DNA of 64,000 nucleotides from Epilithonimonas sp042695135 (GCF_042695135.1 NZ_CP170547.1:2666001-2730000); one strand, 5' to 3'; counted from the stretch's first letter, positions 1-8,690 are shown. Notes: a model not told the origin generated them from the sequence alone. Made by a program: numbers and translations.

Positions 1-1
1 G

Positions 2-727
2 ATTGATGGTGTGGATGAGAAATATCTGGAGCCATTTTTTACTTGGACTTTGATCGGGACGATTTTAGGCGCCAGATTGGGACACGTTATTTTTTACCAG
101 CCGGAACTTTTCAAAGAGGACTTCCTGAGTGTTTTCTTACCAATCAGTATGAAAGGTGGTCTGCATTTCACAGGGTTTTCCGGATTGGCAAGTCATGGTG
201 CTACGATTGCTTTGATTTTCACAACCTTATATTACAGCTATAAAATCATTAAGAAAAATCCATTCTGGGTATATGACAGAATTGGAATTGTTGTGGCTTT
301 AGGCGGTGCTTTTGTACGATTGGGAAATTTCTTCAATTCCGAAATTATAGGAAAACCTGTAGATCCTTCTTCCCCATTTGCATTTCTTTTCCCTCAGCAA
401 AGTTCAGAATACGGGATCACAATCCCAAGATATCCGACGCAATTGTTTGAAGCTTTTGGTTACGTTTGTCTGTTCATTCTGCTTTGGTTCTTGTATAGAA
501 AAACCGATAAAAAATATCAACAGGGCTGGTTGTTTGGATTATTCTTCATCATTCTCTGGGCAGTGAGATTTTTTGTAGAATTTTTGAAAGAGCCACAAGG
601 CGATGAGTTTATCCATATTGGCAGACTTAATACAGGACAAGTTTTGAGTATTCCGTTTATGATTGCAGGATTGCTAATTATGATCTATTCCAAGAAAAAC
701 AGACTTCCGAAAGAAGAAACAGTATAA
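2..727 (+). CDS. lgt: Prolipoprotein diacylglyceryl transferase (5' end outside window)
   Basis: Inner-membrane enzyme that moves diacylglycerol from phosphatidylglycerol to the lipobox cysteine of prolipoproteins. The visible 241 residues contain the RLGNFFNSEIIGKP segment matching the Lgt signature, an ASHGAT segment with the conserved His-Gly, and several hydrophobic helices. The frame is open to the left edge (Ile-Asp-Gly-Val-Asp precede any likely start), so the N-terminal 30-40 residues of the usual ~280-residue protein are missing; the GTG at 11 is not the true start. A strong hairpin follows the stop. Family assignment is secure. Confidence 0.93.
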   Translation: MDGVDEKYLEPFFTWTLIGTILGARLGHVIFYQPELFKEDFLSVFLPISMKGGLHFTGFSGLASHGATIALIFTTLYYSYKIIKKNPFWVYDRIGIVVALGGAFVRLGNFFNSEIIGKPVDPSSPFAFLFPQQSSEYGITIPRYPTQLFEAFGYVCLFILLWFLYRKTDKKYQQGWLFGLFFIILWAVRFFVEFLKEPQGDEFIHIGRLNTGQVLSIPFMIAGLLIMIYSKKNRLPKEETV

Positions 728-734
728 AAATAAA

Positions 735-758
735 ACTCCCGGATTCGGGAGTTTTTTT
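735..758 (+). terminator. Rho-independent terminator of lgt
   Basis: ACTCCCG / CGGGAGT stem with a GATT loop followed by a run of seven T, 8 nt after the lgt stop. Confidence 0.85.
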
Positions 759-785
759 ATGTATAAATTTTTATGGTTTAATAAT

Positions 786-1817
786 TTACAAAGCTTCAAT
801 TTCCATTACAAAATTTTCAACTACCTCATCCGAAGTTGCCCACGAAGTAATAAGACGGATGGCAGAATGCTCTTCATCGATTTTTTTCCAGACATAGAAA
901 TCGAAATTTTCTGATAGTTTTTCTATCTGAGAATTATGAAGAATTGGAAAGATCTGATTGGTAAAAGTTTCGGATAAAAATTGAAATCCTTTCTTCTGAA
1001 AAGCTAATTTGATCTTCATTGCCAGAACGTTGGAATGTTTTGCCAGATCAAAATACAGATCATTTTTCATCAGCTCCAAAAACTGAATTCCCAAAAGTTT
1101 TCCTTTTGCCAGCATTGCGCCTTTTTGTTTGATATGGAATCCGAAATCTTCTTTCAGTTTATCATTCGTTATGACAATTGCTTCGCCTAGAAGTGCACCG
1201 TTTTTTGTCCCACCGAGATAGAAAACATCAGTAAAATTGGAAATACCTTCCAATGTCAAATCATTGATCTCGGAAGTCAAAGCCTGTCCCAATCTAGCGC
1301 CATCTAAGAATAAGTAAAGATCGTTTGACTGGCAAAATTTATATAATTCTTTCAATTCATGTTTCTGATAAATCGTTCCGATTTCTGTGGAATTGGAGAT
1401 ATAAACCAATTTCTGTTTCAGTTGATGCGGCTTGTTGGTATGAGCATTCAAAACAGATTGAATATCTTCCGGTTTTAACTTTCCATCTGCTGTAATAATG
1501 CCGTGGATCTTATGTCCGGTTGCTTCTATTGCGCCGGTTTCATTGGTAAAAATGTGTCCGGTTTCTGCAGAGATAACACTCTCGTGTGGGCGGAGAATTG
1601 AAGAAATGACTAATAAATTAGCTTGCGTTCCACCACTTACAAAATGAATATCAGCACTTTTATCATTAATTTTATTCTTGATTAATTCTCTGGCTTCATT
1701 AGAATAATCATCATAACCGTAACCATTTTGCTGATCGAGATTTGATTTAATAAGCGCTTCTAAAATATTGGAATGACAACCCTCAGAATAGTCATTTTTA
1801 AAGGAATATTTCTTCAT
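786..1817 (-). CDS. Low-specificity L-threonine aldolase (beta-eliminating lyase family)
   Basis: Cytoplasmic PLP enzyme of fold type I that cleaves L-threonine or L-allo-threonine to glycine and acetaldehyde. At 343 residues it is full length. The PLP lysine is K205 in LGGTKNGALL, D172 in LFLDGARLG would contact the pyridine nitrogen, and the N-terminal SGGTQANLL (61-69) is the usual phosphate-side loop. It stands alone, convergent with lgt and divergent from the downstream regulator gene. Threonine aldolases and other beta-eliminating lyases share this fold, so substrate preference is inferred. Confidence 0.85.
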   Translation of the reverse strand: MKKYSFKNDYSEGCHSNILEALIKSNLDQQNGYGYDDYSNEARELIKNKINDKSADIHFVSGGTQANLLVISSILRPHESVISAETGHIFTNETGAIEATGHKIHGIITADGKLKPEDIQSVLNAHTNKPHQLKQKLVYISNSTEIGTIYQKHELKELYKFCQSNDLYLFLDGARLGQALTSEINDLTLEGISNFTDVFYLGGTKNGALLGEAIVITNDKLKEDFGFHIKQKGAMLAKGKLLGIQFLELMKNDLYFDLAKHSNVLAMKIKLAFQKKGFQFLSETFTNQIFPILHNSQIEKLSENFDFYVWKKIDEEHSAIRLITSWATSDEVVENFVMEIEAL

Positions 1818-1893
1818 TTTTTCTTTCTACTTTTTTGAAGATTCAAAGGTATTGAATTTGATTAATGTTGTAAAAATAAAATAAAGTTAATTG

Positions 1894-1909
1894 TTAGAGT
1901 TTAATCTAA
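1894..1909. promoter_or_regulatory. Possible MntR/DtxR-type operator
   Basis: TTAGAGTTTAATCTAA is an imperfect palindrome with TTAGA/TCTAA arms. It lies 30 bp before the start of the DtxR-family gene and 77 bp before the divergent aldolase gene, a position fitting autoregulation. The assignment rests on symmetry and place only. Confidence 0.3.
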
Positions 1910-1939
1910 TATCATCTAACTTTTTATTAATTTTGAAGT

Positions 1940-2587
1940 ATGAATTCTTTAACTGAAGAAAATTATCTGAAAGCACTGTATCATCTTGTAAATGAGAATG
2001 ATGAAGTTTCTGTAAATGATCTTAGCCGGCAACTGAACATCAAAATGCCATCTGTCAACAGTATGATAAAGAAATTTGCGGATAAAAACTGGGTAAGATA
2101 CGAGTCTTACAAACCTATCAAACTTACAGAATCCGGAAAAAAGGAAGCATCTCTGATCGTAAGAAAACACCGGCTTACAGAAATGTTTCTGGTAGAAAAG
2201 ATGGGCTTCGGTTGGGAAAATGTCCACGAGATTGCGGAACAGCTGGAACACATCCATTCCGATATATTTTTTGACAAAATGGATGAGATCCTGAACTATC
2301 CGAACATGGATCCTCATGGCGAACCAATCCCCGACAAAGATGGAAACGTCATCCAGCCCGATCATAAAAAACTGAGTAAATGCAGGGAAAATCAGACTGT
2401 AGAATTGGCCTCAGTCACAACCTCATCAGAAGAATTTTTGAATTTTTTGAATAAAAGAGACCTCAGCTTGGGTACAAAATTAAAAATCTTACATATCGAA
2501 GGTTTCGACCAATCGATGCTGATTGCTTACAACGGACGGGAAGAGAACTTTAGCAAGACGGTTTGTGAAAGGTTGCTTGTAAAATAG
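1940..2587 (+). CDS. Metal-dependent transcriptional regulator, DtxR/MntR family
   Basis: DNA-binding repressor activated by Mn2+ or Fe2+. Residues 1-65 form a winged helix-turn-helix (EENYLKALYHL, then the recognition-helix region KMPSVNSMIKKF). Residues 66-140 carry the metal-binding/dimerisation helices with candidate ligands in HRLTEMFL, HEIAEQLEH and DPHGEPIP. The C-terminal ~60 residues match the FeoA-like SH3 extension of long DtxR/IdeR proteins. Length (215) fits the family. No metal transporter gene is adjacent. The manganese-versus-iron choice cannot be settled from sequence alone. Confidence 0.88.
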   Translation: MNSLTEENYLKALYHLVNENDEVSVNDLSRQLNIKMPSVNSMIKKFADKNWVRYESYKPIKLTESGKKEASLIVRKHRLTEMFLVEKMGFGWENVHEIAEQLEHIHSDIFFDKMDEILNYPNMDPHGEPIPDKDGNVIQPDHKKLSKCRENQTVELASVTTSSEEFLNFLNKRDLSLGTKLKILHIEGFDQSMLIAYNGREENFSKTVCERLLVK

Positions 2588-2616
2588 ATAATGATAAATT
2601 GATCTTTGAACATACA

Positions 2617-3105
2617 ATGCTTAAATTCCTACCAATAGAAAATATCGTTTTCAAGACAAAACTTTCGAAAGAACAAGTATTACTAAGACTAAGTGAAAAT
2701 ATTGAAGCAAAAAAAACGTTCGGAATTGGTAATTATTCTAAACCTTATATTGGGTATATAACTGGTAATAATTTTGAAATAGAAAGAGTTATCAATTATA
2801 GAAATTCCTTTTTGCCACAGATCAAAGGCAACGTTTATTCAGAACTAGGTGGAACCAGAATAAATGTAAAAATGATGCCTGTTATATATGTCTTATTCTT
2901 TATGGCTATTTGGTTTGGTGGTGTTATTATCGGTTGTTTAGCAATGTTTTTCATACTTTTCACAGAAGAATTTACACCGTTTATATTAATACCTTTTATA
3001 ATGTTGGTATTTGGAATTGGTTTGCTTTACGGTGCTTTCAAAACGGAAAGCTCAAAAAGTAAGAAAGATTTAATGAGAATATTAGAAGCGGAAATCGAAC
3101 AATAA
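2617..3105 (+). CDS. Hypothetical membrane protein with two TM helices
   Basis: Not recognised as a known family. The protein has about 162 residues: a polar N-terminal ~85 residues, two hydrophobic helices (about 88-135, including FFMAIWFGGVIIGCLAMFF and a second Phe/Ile/Leu-rich stretch), and a short charged tail. A TTG at 2599 would add six residues; the ATG at 2617 is preferred because nothing favours the TTG. It lies 29 bp after the DtxR-family gene in the same direction and may be co-transcribed. A bidirectional terminator closes it against dnaJ. Confidence 0.65.
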   Translation: MLKFLPIENIVFKTKLSKEQVLLRLSENIEAKKTFGIGNYSKPYIGYITGNNFEIERVINYRNSFLPQIKGNVYSELGGTRINVKMMPVIYVLFFMAIWFGGVIIGCLAMFFILFTEEFTPFILIPFIMLVFGIGLLYGAFKTESSKSKKDLMRILEAEIEQ

Positions 3106-3131
3106 AAAGAGACTCAATCGAGTCTCTTTTA
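3105..3131. terminator. Bidirectional terminator between convergent genes
   Basis: Perfect 11-bp stem AAAAGAGACTC / GAGTCTCTTTT with an AATC loop. The A-run on one side and T-run on the other let it serve both the upstream membrane-protein gene and dnaJ. Confidence 0.85.
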
Positions 3132-3135
3132 ATAT

Positions 3136-4257
3136 TTAGTTGAACATATCCTTGACTTTATCAAAGAATGTCTTTTCTTTTCCTGTAGGTTCAGCGTTCA
3201 TATCGCCGTTGTCCAGTTGTTTCTGGAAGAATTCTTTTTGGTCTTTCGTCAGTTTTTGTGGTGTCCAGACATTGATGTGAACAAACATATCACCTTTGCC
3301 ACCATAACCTTCGATGTTTGGAAGACCTTTCCCTGCAAGTCTTAATATCTTTCCGGATTGTGTTCCTTCATCCACTTTAATTTTCACTTTTCCACCAACT
3401 ACGTTGATTTCCTTTGTAGTTCCCAAAGCTGCTTCTGCAAAAGAGACATAAAGTTCCTGATGAAGATTGTCGCCTTCACGTTTGATGGTTTTGTCCACTT
3501 CCTCTTCTACTACAACCAAAAGATCACCGGGCGTTCCACCAAGTGGTGCATCATTACCCTTTCCTCTCACATTCAGTTGTATACCGTCTCTTGCACCAGC
3601 CGGGATGTTGATTGTAATTTCTTCATCTTCTTTCACGAGACCTTGTGCATTGGCTCCTGCAGGGATTTTGTCTGCCACTTTTCCAACACCTTGACAAGTT
3701 CCACAAGTCGTTTGCGTCTGCATTTGCCCGAACATTGTGTTCATCATTCTTACCTGCACACCACTTCCGCCGCAAGTAGGACAAGTCTTGGAAGTCACAC
3801 CTTTCGCCAACTTCATTTTTTTGACCTTGATGGTTTTCTGAGTACCACCAATCATTTCTTCGAGGTTCAGTTTGATACGAACGCGAAGGTTAGAACCACG
3901 CGCCTGTTGTTGTCTTTGCTGACCGCCGCCACCAAATCCACCGCCGAAAATATCTCCGAACTGGCTGAAGATGTCCTCCATATTCATTCCGCCGCCGAAT
4001 CCGCCACCACCGAATCCGCCACCGGCAGCACCACCTAATCCAGCGTGTCCATATTGATCGTATCTTGCTTTTTTATTGTCATCGCTGAGCACTTCATAAG
4101 CTTCTGCTGCTTCTTTGAATTTTTCCTCTGCTTCTTTATCGCCAGGATTTTTATCCGGATGATATTTGATCGCCATCTTTCGGTAGGCCTTTTTTATTTC
4201 ATCGGCATTGGCACTTTTGGAAATCTCCAAAACTTCGTAATAATCTCGCTTGCTCAT
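3136..4257 (-). CDS. dnaJ: Chaperone DnaJ (Hsp40), with only one zinc centre
   Basis: Co-chaperone that delivers substrates to DnaK and triggers its ATPase. The J domain spans 1-68 with HPD at 33-35; a Gly/Phe-rich linker runs to about 115. The cysteine region holds only two CxxCxGxG motifs (CPTCGGSG at 159-166 and CGTCQGVG at 185-192) rather than four. C-terminal beta domains and a dimerisation tail follow. Canonical DnaJ pairs repeats I+IV and II+III into two zinc sites; here the middle pair remains and the outer pair is replaced by non-cysteine sequence. grpE lies just upstream in the same direction, so a grpE-dnaJ unit is likely. Confidence 0.95.
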   Translation of the reverse strand: MSKRDYYEVLEISKSANADEIKKAYRKMAIKYHPDKNPGDKEAEEKFKEAAEAYEVLSDDNKKARYDQYGHAGLGGAAGGGFGGGGFGGGMNMEDIFSQFGDIFGGGFGGGGQQRQQQARGSNLRVRIKLNLEEMIGGTQKTIKVKKMKLAKGVTSKTCPTCGGSGVQVRMMNTMFGQMQTQTTCGTCQGVGKVADKIPAGANAQGLVKEDEEITINIPAGARDGIQLNVRGKGNDAPLGGTPGDLLVVVEEEVDKTIKREGDNLHQELYVSFAEAALGTTKEINVVGGKVKIKVDEGTQSGKILRLAGKGLPNIEGYGGKGDMFVHINVWTPQKLTKDQKEFFQKQLDNGDMNAEPTGKEKTFFDKVKDMFN

Positions 4258-4355
4258 ATATATTTTATGATTGATATTTGATTAATGATAATTGATGAGA
4301 GATTAACTGTTATAATTAAAATCATCTATCAACGATCATTTATCATTTATAAATT

Positions 4356-4895
4356 TTAGTTTCCTGTCACTACTTTTGCGAAACGGATCACTTTCTCGTG
4401 AAGTTGATAACCTGTTTCCACTACATCTATAATTTTACCTTTGAGATCTTCTGAAGGTGCCGGAATTGAAGTAATAGCTTCATGCAGATCTACATTGAAA
4501 GCGTCACCTTGCTCTACGTGGATTGCTTTCAGTCCTTTTTCTATCAATTTGCTTTTTAACTTTTGATAGATGAGTTCTATGCCTTTAAGTTCAGATTCGT
4601 TGCCGCTTTTTGAGATTTCTTTGATGGCTCTCTCGAAGTCATCCAAAATACCAAGCATAGAGGTCATCAGATCTTGGGAAGCGTATAGATAGAAATCATT
4701 TTTCTCTTTCTGCGTTCTCTTTTTATAGTTTTCGAACTCTGCATAAAGACGGATATATCTGTCTTTCTCTTCTGCCAAAAGTTCTTCTGGAGTTGGTTTT
4801 TGTGACAGATTTTCTTGATTTTCAGCTTCGATATTTTCAGGGGTTTGGGTATCCTGATTTAAGTTTTCCTCGTGTATATCTTTGTTTTCTTCCAT
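4356..4895 (-). CDS. grpE: Nucleotide exchange factor GrpE
   Basis: Dimeric exchange factor that releases ADP from DnaK. It has an acidic, Gln/Asn-rich N-terminus (1-35), a long coiled-coil helix containing the RYIRLYAEFENYKKRT signature, and a C-terminal beta domain ending in the conserved VETGYQLHEKVIRFAKVVT-like strand. The ATG at 4895 is chosen because it starts directly with the acidic tail; an in-frame ATG at 4937 would add 14 residues with no GrpE character. The 179-residue length is typical. It is followed by dnaJ after 98 bp. Confidence 0.93.
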   Translation of the reverse strand: MEENKDIHEENLNQDTQTPENIEAENQENLSQKPTPEELLAEEKDRYIRLYAEFENYKKRTQKEKNDFYLYASQDLMTSMLGILDDFERAIKEISKSGNESELKGIELIYQKLKSKLIEKGLKAIHVEQGDAFNVDLHEAITSIPAPSEDLKGKIIDVVETGYQLHEKVIRFAKVVTGN

Positions 4896-5020
4896 AATGA
4901 TAATTTTACAGGATATGTTTTTCAATTCTTTTGCCAATCGTGTTTTTTTGACAATTAGGCAGAGTTATTATAAGTGATAAATGAAGTGACAACGCTGATA
5001 TTGAACAAAATTTCTTTGTT

Positions 5021-5151
5021 GCGAAGCTGCGTGAGCGATGGTAGTGGATATCCTTTTTTGTTTTTTAATGGGAAAAGCTTGGCAAAACAAAAAAGATAGT
5101 AACGGACAGCGCGACCTGGGCCAGGACAATGAGGCTGCGCAGGGCACGCCC
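5021..5151. repeat. Intergenic palindromic element, diverged member of the CCTTTTTTG/CAAAAAAG family
   Basis: This GC-richer block contains GGATATCCTTTTTTG and, inverted 40 bp later, CAAAAAAGATAG, flanked by GCGAAGCTGCGTGAGCGATG and GACAGCGCGACCTGG. The two internal arms resemble the GGAAATCCTTTTTTGC / GCAAAAAAGATTG arms of the copies near 26.0, 40.4, 44.6 and 57.6 kb, while the outer parts differ. Any 61-codon frame read through it on the minus strand is repeat sequence, not a gene. Confidence 0.6.
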
Positions 5152-5155
5152 AATT

Positions 5156-6700
5156 TTATTTCATTTTATGCGTAACCGTATTCCGGAAATCGATGTCGTC
5201 TAATGTCCATTTGAGGATCTTGTCTTCTGTTCCGAAAATATCATCGAAACCGGGATCTACCTGATAATTTGGGATCACGCCTCTGCTTTTATTTTCAAAT
5301 TCGATATTCGGGCGGATGAGAAATAATCCGATCGGAAGCGTGAGATGCGAATTCGGAAGCGTAACCGTATTATTGACCCCAGCAACAGTTCCATCATTGG
5401 CGCCTCCGGTTTCTTCACCAACAATTACGGCTCTTTTCTCGTACTTCAGTTTGGCAGAAATGATGGATGATGCAGAAAAACTTGCTCCATTGACCAGAAC
5501 ATAAATTTTTCCTTTAAAGGCGTTCCCCTTCGGTTTTGTAGGCCTTGATGCAAACTCGCGGAAATAATACCGCTTGTCTTTTTTGGAAGACAAAAAGTAA
5601 TTGCCGGCAAGGAAAAACGGGTAACCCGGTGCGCTGAGAACAGATGTAAAAACCGACTGACCACGGAAATAATTCTGATGCATTCCGGAAGTTTTGGATG
5701 TCATTTCCGGCGCCTTGATGAGCGTGAATCTATCATCTGTGAGATAAGAATATAACGTATTGATCTCGGAAAGTGAACCTCCCAGGTTGTCTCTTATATC
5801 CAGAATCAGATATTCGGATTTTGCATATTTTATCTTTCTAAAGGTTTGATCATAAAATTTTTTGGCATACGAAGCAGAAAAGGATTTGATTTTGATGTAG
5901 GCAACGCTGCTGTCGGATTTCAGAAATTTGAGGCTTCTGTTGTAACTTTTGGAAACCGTGTCGTAATCCTGAAGTTTCTGATCTGCAGTGACTTTTGGCA
6001 GAACATTTTCTTCAGTGATTTCTTTAGGATTTTTTTTCTGTCTTTTGAGGTCAACCTCCGCAATCACATTGTCGCAGACTGTTTTCAGCTTTACGCTGTC
6101 CAGATAACCGTTTTCCAGGGTATAATAATTAAAGAAAGTAAGATTGATAAAATACTTTTGAAAAGTTTTATTTTCGCCGTCTGAGCTGTAGAGTTTTCGG
6201 TATTTTTTAATTAGATCTGATACATTTTCGTCATTAATCTTTAAAATTTCTGTACCTGCTTTTATCTTTCCAAGATTTTCCTTGTTGTCTTTGACGTACA
6301 ATCTGTCATCAATGATCTTGTAATCCATCAATGCAAAAAGCGGTTTTTTAGTTTTGAATTCTTTTTGTTCTGTTTTTGAATATTTTTTCCCAACAGATCT
6401 CAGCCTGAGATGGCCTTCATTGATACTTGCAACAACCGGCGCCAATCGAAAATAGAACTGGTTGGGTGTCAATGGTTTTTTTATAGATGTTTTGAGGCTG
6501 TCAAACTTGTAATCTAATTCTTCTTTTGAAATGTACCAATAAAGATTCGGATGGAATTTCTGAAGCTTTTCATAAGTGTAATCTATATCTTTTCTAAGCT
6601 TTGAAACGGGAATATCCTTATCCAAAAAAAGATTTTTCTTCTTGACAGATTGGCAAGAAAATACAATTATTAATATAAGAAATATAAGCCCCTTTTTCAT
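5156..6700 (-). CDS. S41-family (C-terminal processing/tricorn-like) peptidase, lipoprotein
   Basis: Predicted envelope serine protease. A lipobox (VFSC, Cys16) ends an N-terminal hydrophobic stretch, so the protein is probably lipid-anchored. Residues ~30-110 form a helical lead-in (DIDYTYEKLQKFHPNLYWY, common in Bacteroidetes S41 lipoproteins), then a PDZ-like part with GTEILKINDENVSDL. The TSPc protease domain includes LILDIRDNLGG, the serine loop VNGASFSAS and VGEETGGANDG. Length 514 is normal. It is divergent from the DUF2807 gene and precedes no partner gene. The substrate is unknown. Confidence 0.82.
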   Translation of the reverse strand: MKKGLIFLILIIVFSCQSVKKKNLFLDKDIPVSKLRKDIDYTYEKLQKFHPNLYWYISKEELDYKFDSLKTSIKKPLTPNQFYFRLAPVVASINEGHLRLRSVGKKYSKTEQKEFKTKKPLFALMDYKIIDDRLYVKDNKENLGKIKAGTEILKINDENVSDLIKKYRKLYSSDGENKTFQKYFINLTFFNYYTLENGYLDSVKLKTVCDNVIAEVDLKRQKKNPKEITEENVLPKVTADQKLQDYDTVSKSYNRSLKFLKSDSSVAYIKIKSFSASYAKKFYDQTFRKIKYAKSEYLILDIRDNLGGSLSEINTLYSYLTDDRFTLIKAPEMTSKTSGMHQNYFRGQSVFTSVLSAPGYPFFLAGNYFLSSKKDKRYYFREFASRPTKPKGNAFKGKIYVLVNGASFSASSIISAKLKYEKRAVIVGEETGGANDGTVAGVNNTVTLPNSHLTLPIGLFLIRPNIEFENKSRGVIPNYQVDPGFDDIFGTEDKILKWTLDDIDFRNTVTHKMK

Positions 6701-6824
6701 CTAAAACTTTAAAAATAAGTTTTTTAAACCAAAAATATAAGCTCAATACCAACTTTAACGTTTTATAACAAAAAGTGGTTTTAGATTTGTAAGGTTGTGC
6801 TACTATAAATTAACAATTAAAATT

Positions 6825-7490
6825 ATGAAAAATATAATTCTTGCAGCATCAGCATTTCTGATTTCTCAGTTTTCTTTTGCTCAAAGTAAAGACGTGACCG
6901 CTTTTACAGCACTTAAAGTTTTTGATAAGATTCCCGTTCAACTGGTATCATCAGATTCTTACAGAGTCGAAGTGAGTGGGAATATGGCGGATGATGTGGA
7001 GTTCGTAAACTCAGGAAACGAACTCAGAATCCGAATGAAACCTACCAAACTTCTGCAGGGAGACGATATTAAAATACTGCTTTATTATAAAGATATCAGC
7101 GACATCCAAGCAAGCCAGGGTGCAAAAATAACATCAGACAACGAAGTAAAATCTGCAAAATTGGGATTGACATCTAACGAAGGTTCTCTAATAAACCTAA
7201 ATGTAAATGCCAGCGTAGTAGAAGGAAAAGTAAATACCGGCGGACTTTTACAGTTATCCGGAAGTTCCGATTCTCAATCTGTAGTCGTCAATACCGGAGG
7301 AAAATATGACGGAAAAAACCTAAGCACAAAAATCACAAGCATAACTACCAATGCAGGCGGGCAAGCATCTGTGAATGCTACCGAATCTGTGGATGCCACG
7401 ACAAGAGCCGGCGGAGTAATTGATGTTTACGGAAAACCAAAATCTAAAAACGATAAGAAAATTGCAGGTGGTAAAATTAACTATCGCTAA
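6825..7490 (+). CDS. DUF2807 (GIN domain) secreted protein
   Basis: A 221-residue protein with a signal peptide (MKNIILAASAFLISQFSFAQ) followed by a repetitive beta-strand region. The pattern (ALKVFDKIPVQLV, YRVEVSGN, LRIRMKPT) is that of the putative auto-transporter adhesin head GIN domain, DUF2807, common in Bacteroidetes. The ATG at 6825 starts directly with the signal peptide; an upstream TTG at 6795 would add ten unlikely residues. It probably folds as a right-handed beta-solenoid on the cell surface or in the periplasm. Function is unknown. A strong terminator follows. Confidence 0.8.
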   Translation: MKNIILAASAFLISQFSFAQSKDVTAFTALKVFDKIPVQLVSSDSYRVEVSGNMADDVEFVNSGNELRIRMKPTKLLQGDDIKILLYYKDISDIQASQGAKITSDNEVKSAKLGLTSNEGSLINLNVNASVVEGKVNTGGLLQLSGSSDSQSVVVNTGGKYDGKNLSTKITSITTNAGGQASVNATESVDATTRAGGVIDVYGKPKSKNDKKIAGGKINYR

Positions 7491-7524
7491 GGTCTTAATT
7501 CTTCCTAAAATTCTGAAATATACG

Positions 7525-7551
7525 AAAGCACCTTAAATAAGGTGCTTTTTT
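7525..7551 (+). terminator. Rho-independent terminator
   Basis: Perfect 10-bp stem AAAGCACCTT / AAGGTGCTTT with an AAAT loop and trailing T-run, 35 bp after the DUF2807 stop. Confidence 0.88.
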
Positions 7552-7698
7552 AGTTAATATTAATAAAACTCTTGCCGTTTACTTTCCACAAATTGTGTTT
7601 TAGTTGAGTTAATTCTACTTAACATAATAAAAAACATAAAAATTTATTTAAAATTTTGTTAAAATATTATTAAGTTCGCAACTGAAAAAACAAAACCA

Positions 7699-7782
7699 AT
7701 GAAAAAAATTTATATCAGCATGGGGATGTTAATCCTTAGCTATTCCCATGCCCAAAAAGTAAGCTGGCAGAAGAATGGGTAA
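7699..7782 (+). pseudogene. 5' remnant of a secreted-protein gene cut by an IS1-family element
   Basis: A reading frame of 27 codons begins with a clear signal peptide (MKKIYISMGMLILSYSHAQ), continues KVSWQKNG and stops at a TAA formed by the first bases of the IS left end. Signal peptides this complete do not stand alone, so this is the start of a longer exported-protein gene. No continuation is found on the far side of the IS: only 50 bp separate it from the next gene. The rest was therefore deleted or moved. The start resembles long repeat-rich secreted proteins of Chryseobacterium, which is recollection rather than proof. Confidence 0.65.
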
Positions 7783-8672
7783 TGCTCCAAACTTAGTGAT
7801 ACCAATAATTATAAGCATTAACCTATTGAAAATCAATTAAAATACTAATTGAAAAATATAAATAACAAGGGTGGGTAAGTCTATCCTTGTTTATTTTTGG
7901 AGAAAAAGCATATCACAAATGATTGAGAATGATATTAGATGTATTAAAGTTAGTGATACAGGAATCTGTCCATTTTGCTATTCTAATAAAATCATCAAAA
8001 ATGGAACTACAAAAACCAGAAAACAACAATATCTCTGCAAAAAATGTGACCGCAGATTTTTAGATTTCTATACATACAATGCATATCTCCCAAACCTGAA
8101 TTCGTTGATTATTAAATTGACCAAAGAAGGTTTAAGCATTCGTTCCACAGCGAGAACATTAAAAATCTCAATAACCACTTTACTCAAAAGAATTCTAGAC
8201 ATAGCAGATAAAATAAAATCACCTGTTTTATCTTTCGGTAAAACTTATGAGCTGGACGAGATGAGATTTTTCATAAGGAAGAAAACCAATCCAATGTGGT
8301 TGGTGTATGCTATCGATAAAACCACAAAAGAGGTAGCCTGCTTCTATCTCGGGAGAAGAAATAACACAACCCTAAATGCAGTTGCAAAAACCTTAATCAA
8401 TAGCAAGACAAAGAGAATCTATACAGACAAACTGAAGAATTATAAATATCTGATTCCGGGAGAAATTCATACAACTAAACAATACGGAACAAACGGAATA
8501 GAAAGGAAAAACCTAAGCATAAGAACACACCTGAAAAGACTGAATAGAAAGACAATCTGCTTTTCCAAAAGTATAACAATAACAGCAGCTGTTCTGAAGA
8601 TTTATTTCTGGGAATAAAAGCTAAAAGAATAGATATGAGAATTTAAATGTTAAGCTAAAAATATCTTTACAT
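7778..8672 (+). mobile_element. IS1-family insertion sequence, right end unclear
   Basis: The left end GGTAATGCTCCAAACTTAGTGAT at 7778 closely resembles classical IS1 terminal repeats. A full-length IS1-type transposase gene lies inside. A matching inverted copy is not obvious on the right; the best candidate is the weakly similar TTAAGCTAAAAATATCTTTAC ending at 8670, about the expected distance after the transposase stop. No target duplication is evident. The right boundary is a guess; the left is well supported. Confidence 0.7.
7919..8617 (+). CDS. IS1-family transposase (single-frame InsAB type)
   Basis: DDE transposase of 232 residues in one frame, so no InsA/InsB frameshift is needed. 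The N-terminus is an InsA-like zinc finger (CPFC, then YLCKKC), followed by a helix-turn-helix (GLSIRSTARTLKIS). The catalytic domain shows ELDEMRFF, YTDKLKNY and the IERKNLSIRTHLKRL-RKTICFSKS tail typical of IS1. The ATG at 7919 fits the family length; the GTG at 7871 lies in a hairpin and is less likely. The gene appears intact, so the element may still be active if its right end is functional. Confidence 0.88.
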   Translation: MIENDIRCIKVSDTGICPFCYSNKIIKNGTTKTRKQQYLCKKCDRRFLDFYTYNAYLPNLNSLIIKLTKEGLSIRSTARTLKISITTLLKRILDIADKIKSPVLSFGKTYELDEMRFFIRKKTNPMWLVYAIDKTTKEVACFYLGRRNNTTLNAVAKTLINSKTKRIYTDKLKNYKYLIPGEIHTTKQYGTNGIERKNLSIRTHLKRLNRKTICFSKSITITAAVLKIYFWE

Positions 8673-8690
8673 CAATATTTAACTCAAGAA

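Noticed and set aside
3358..4038. Long plus-strand reading frame opposite dnaJ
   Set aside because: It is an antisense shadow of the Gly/Cys-rich dnaJ coding region and shows no domain of its own.
4968..5153. 61-codon minus-strand frame
   Set aside because: It lies almost wholly in the intergenic palindromic element and has no protein features.
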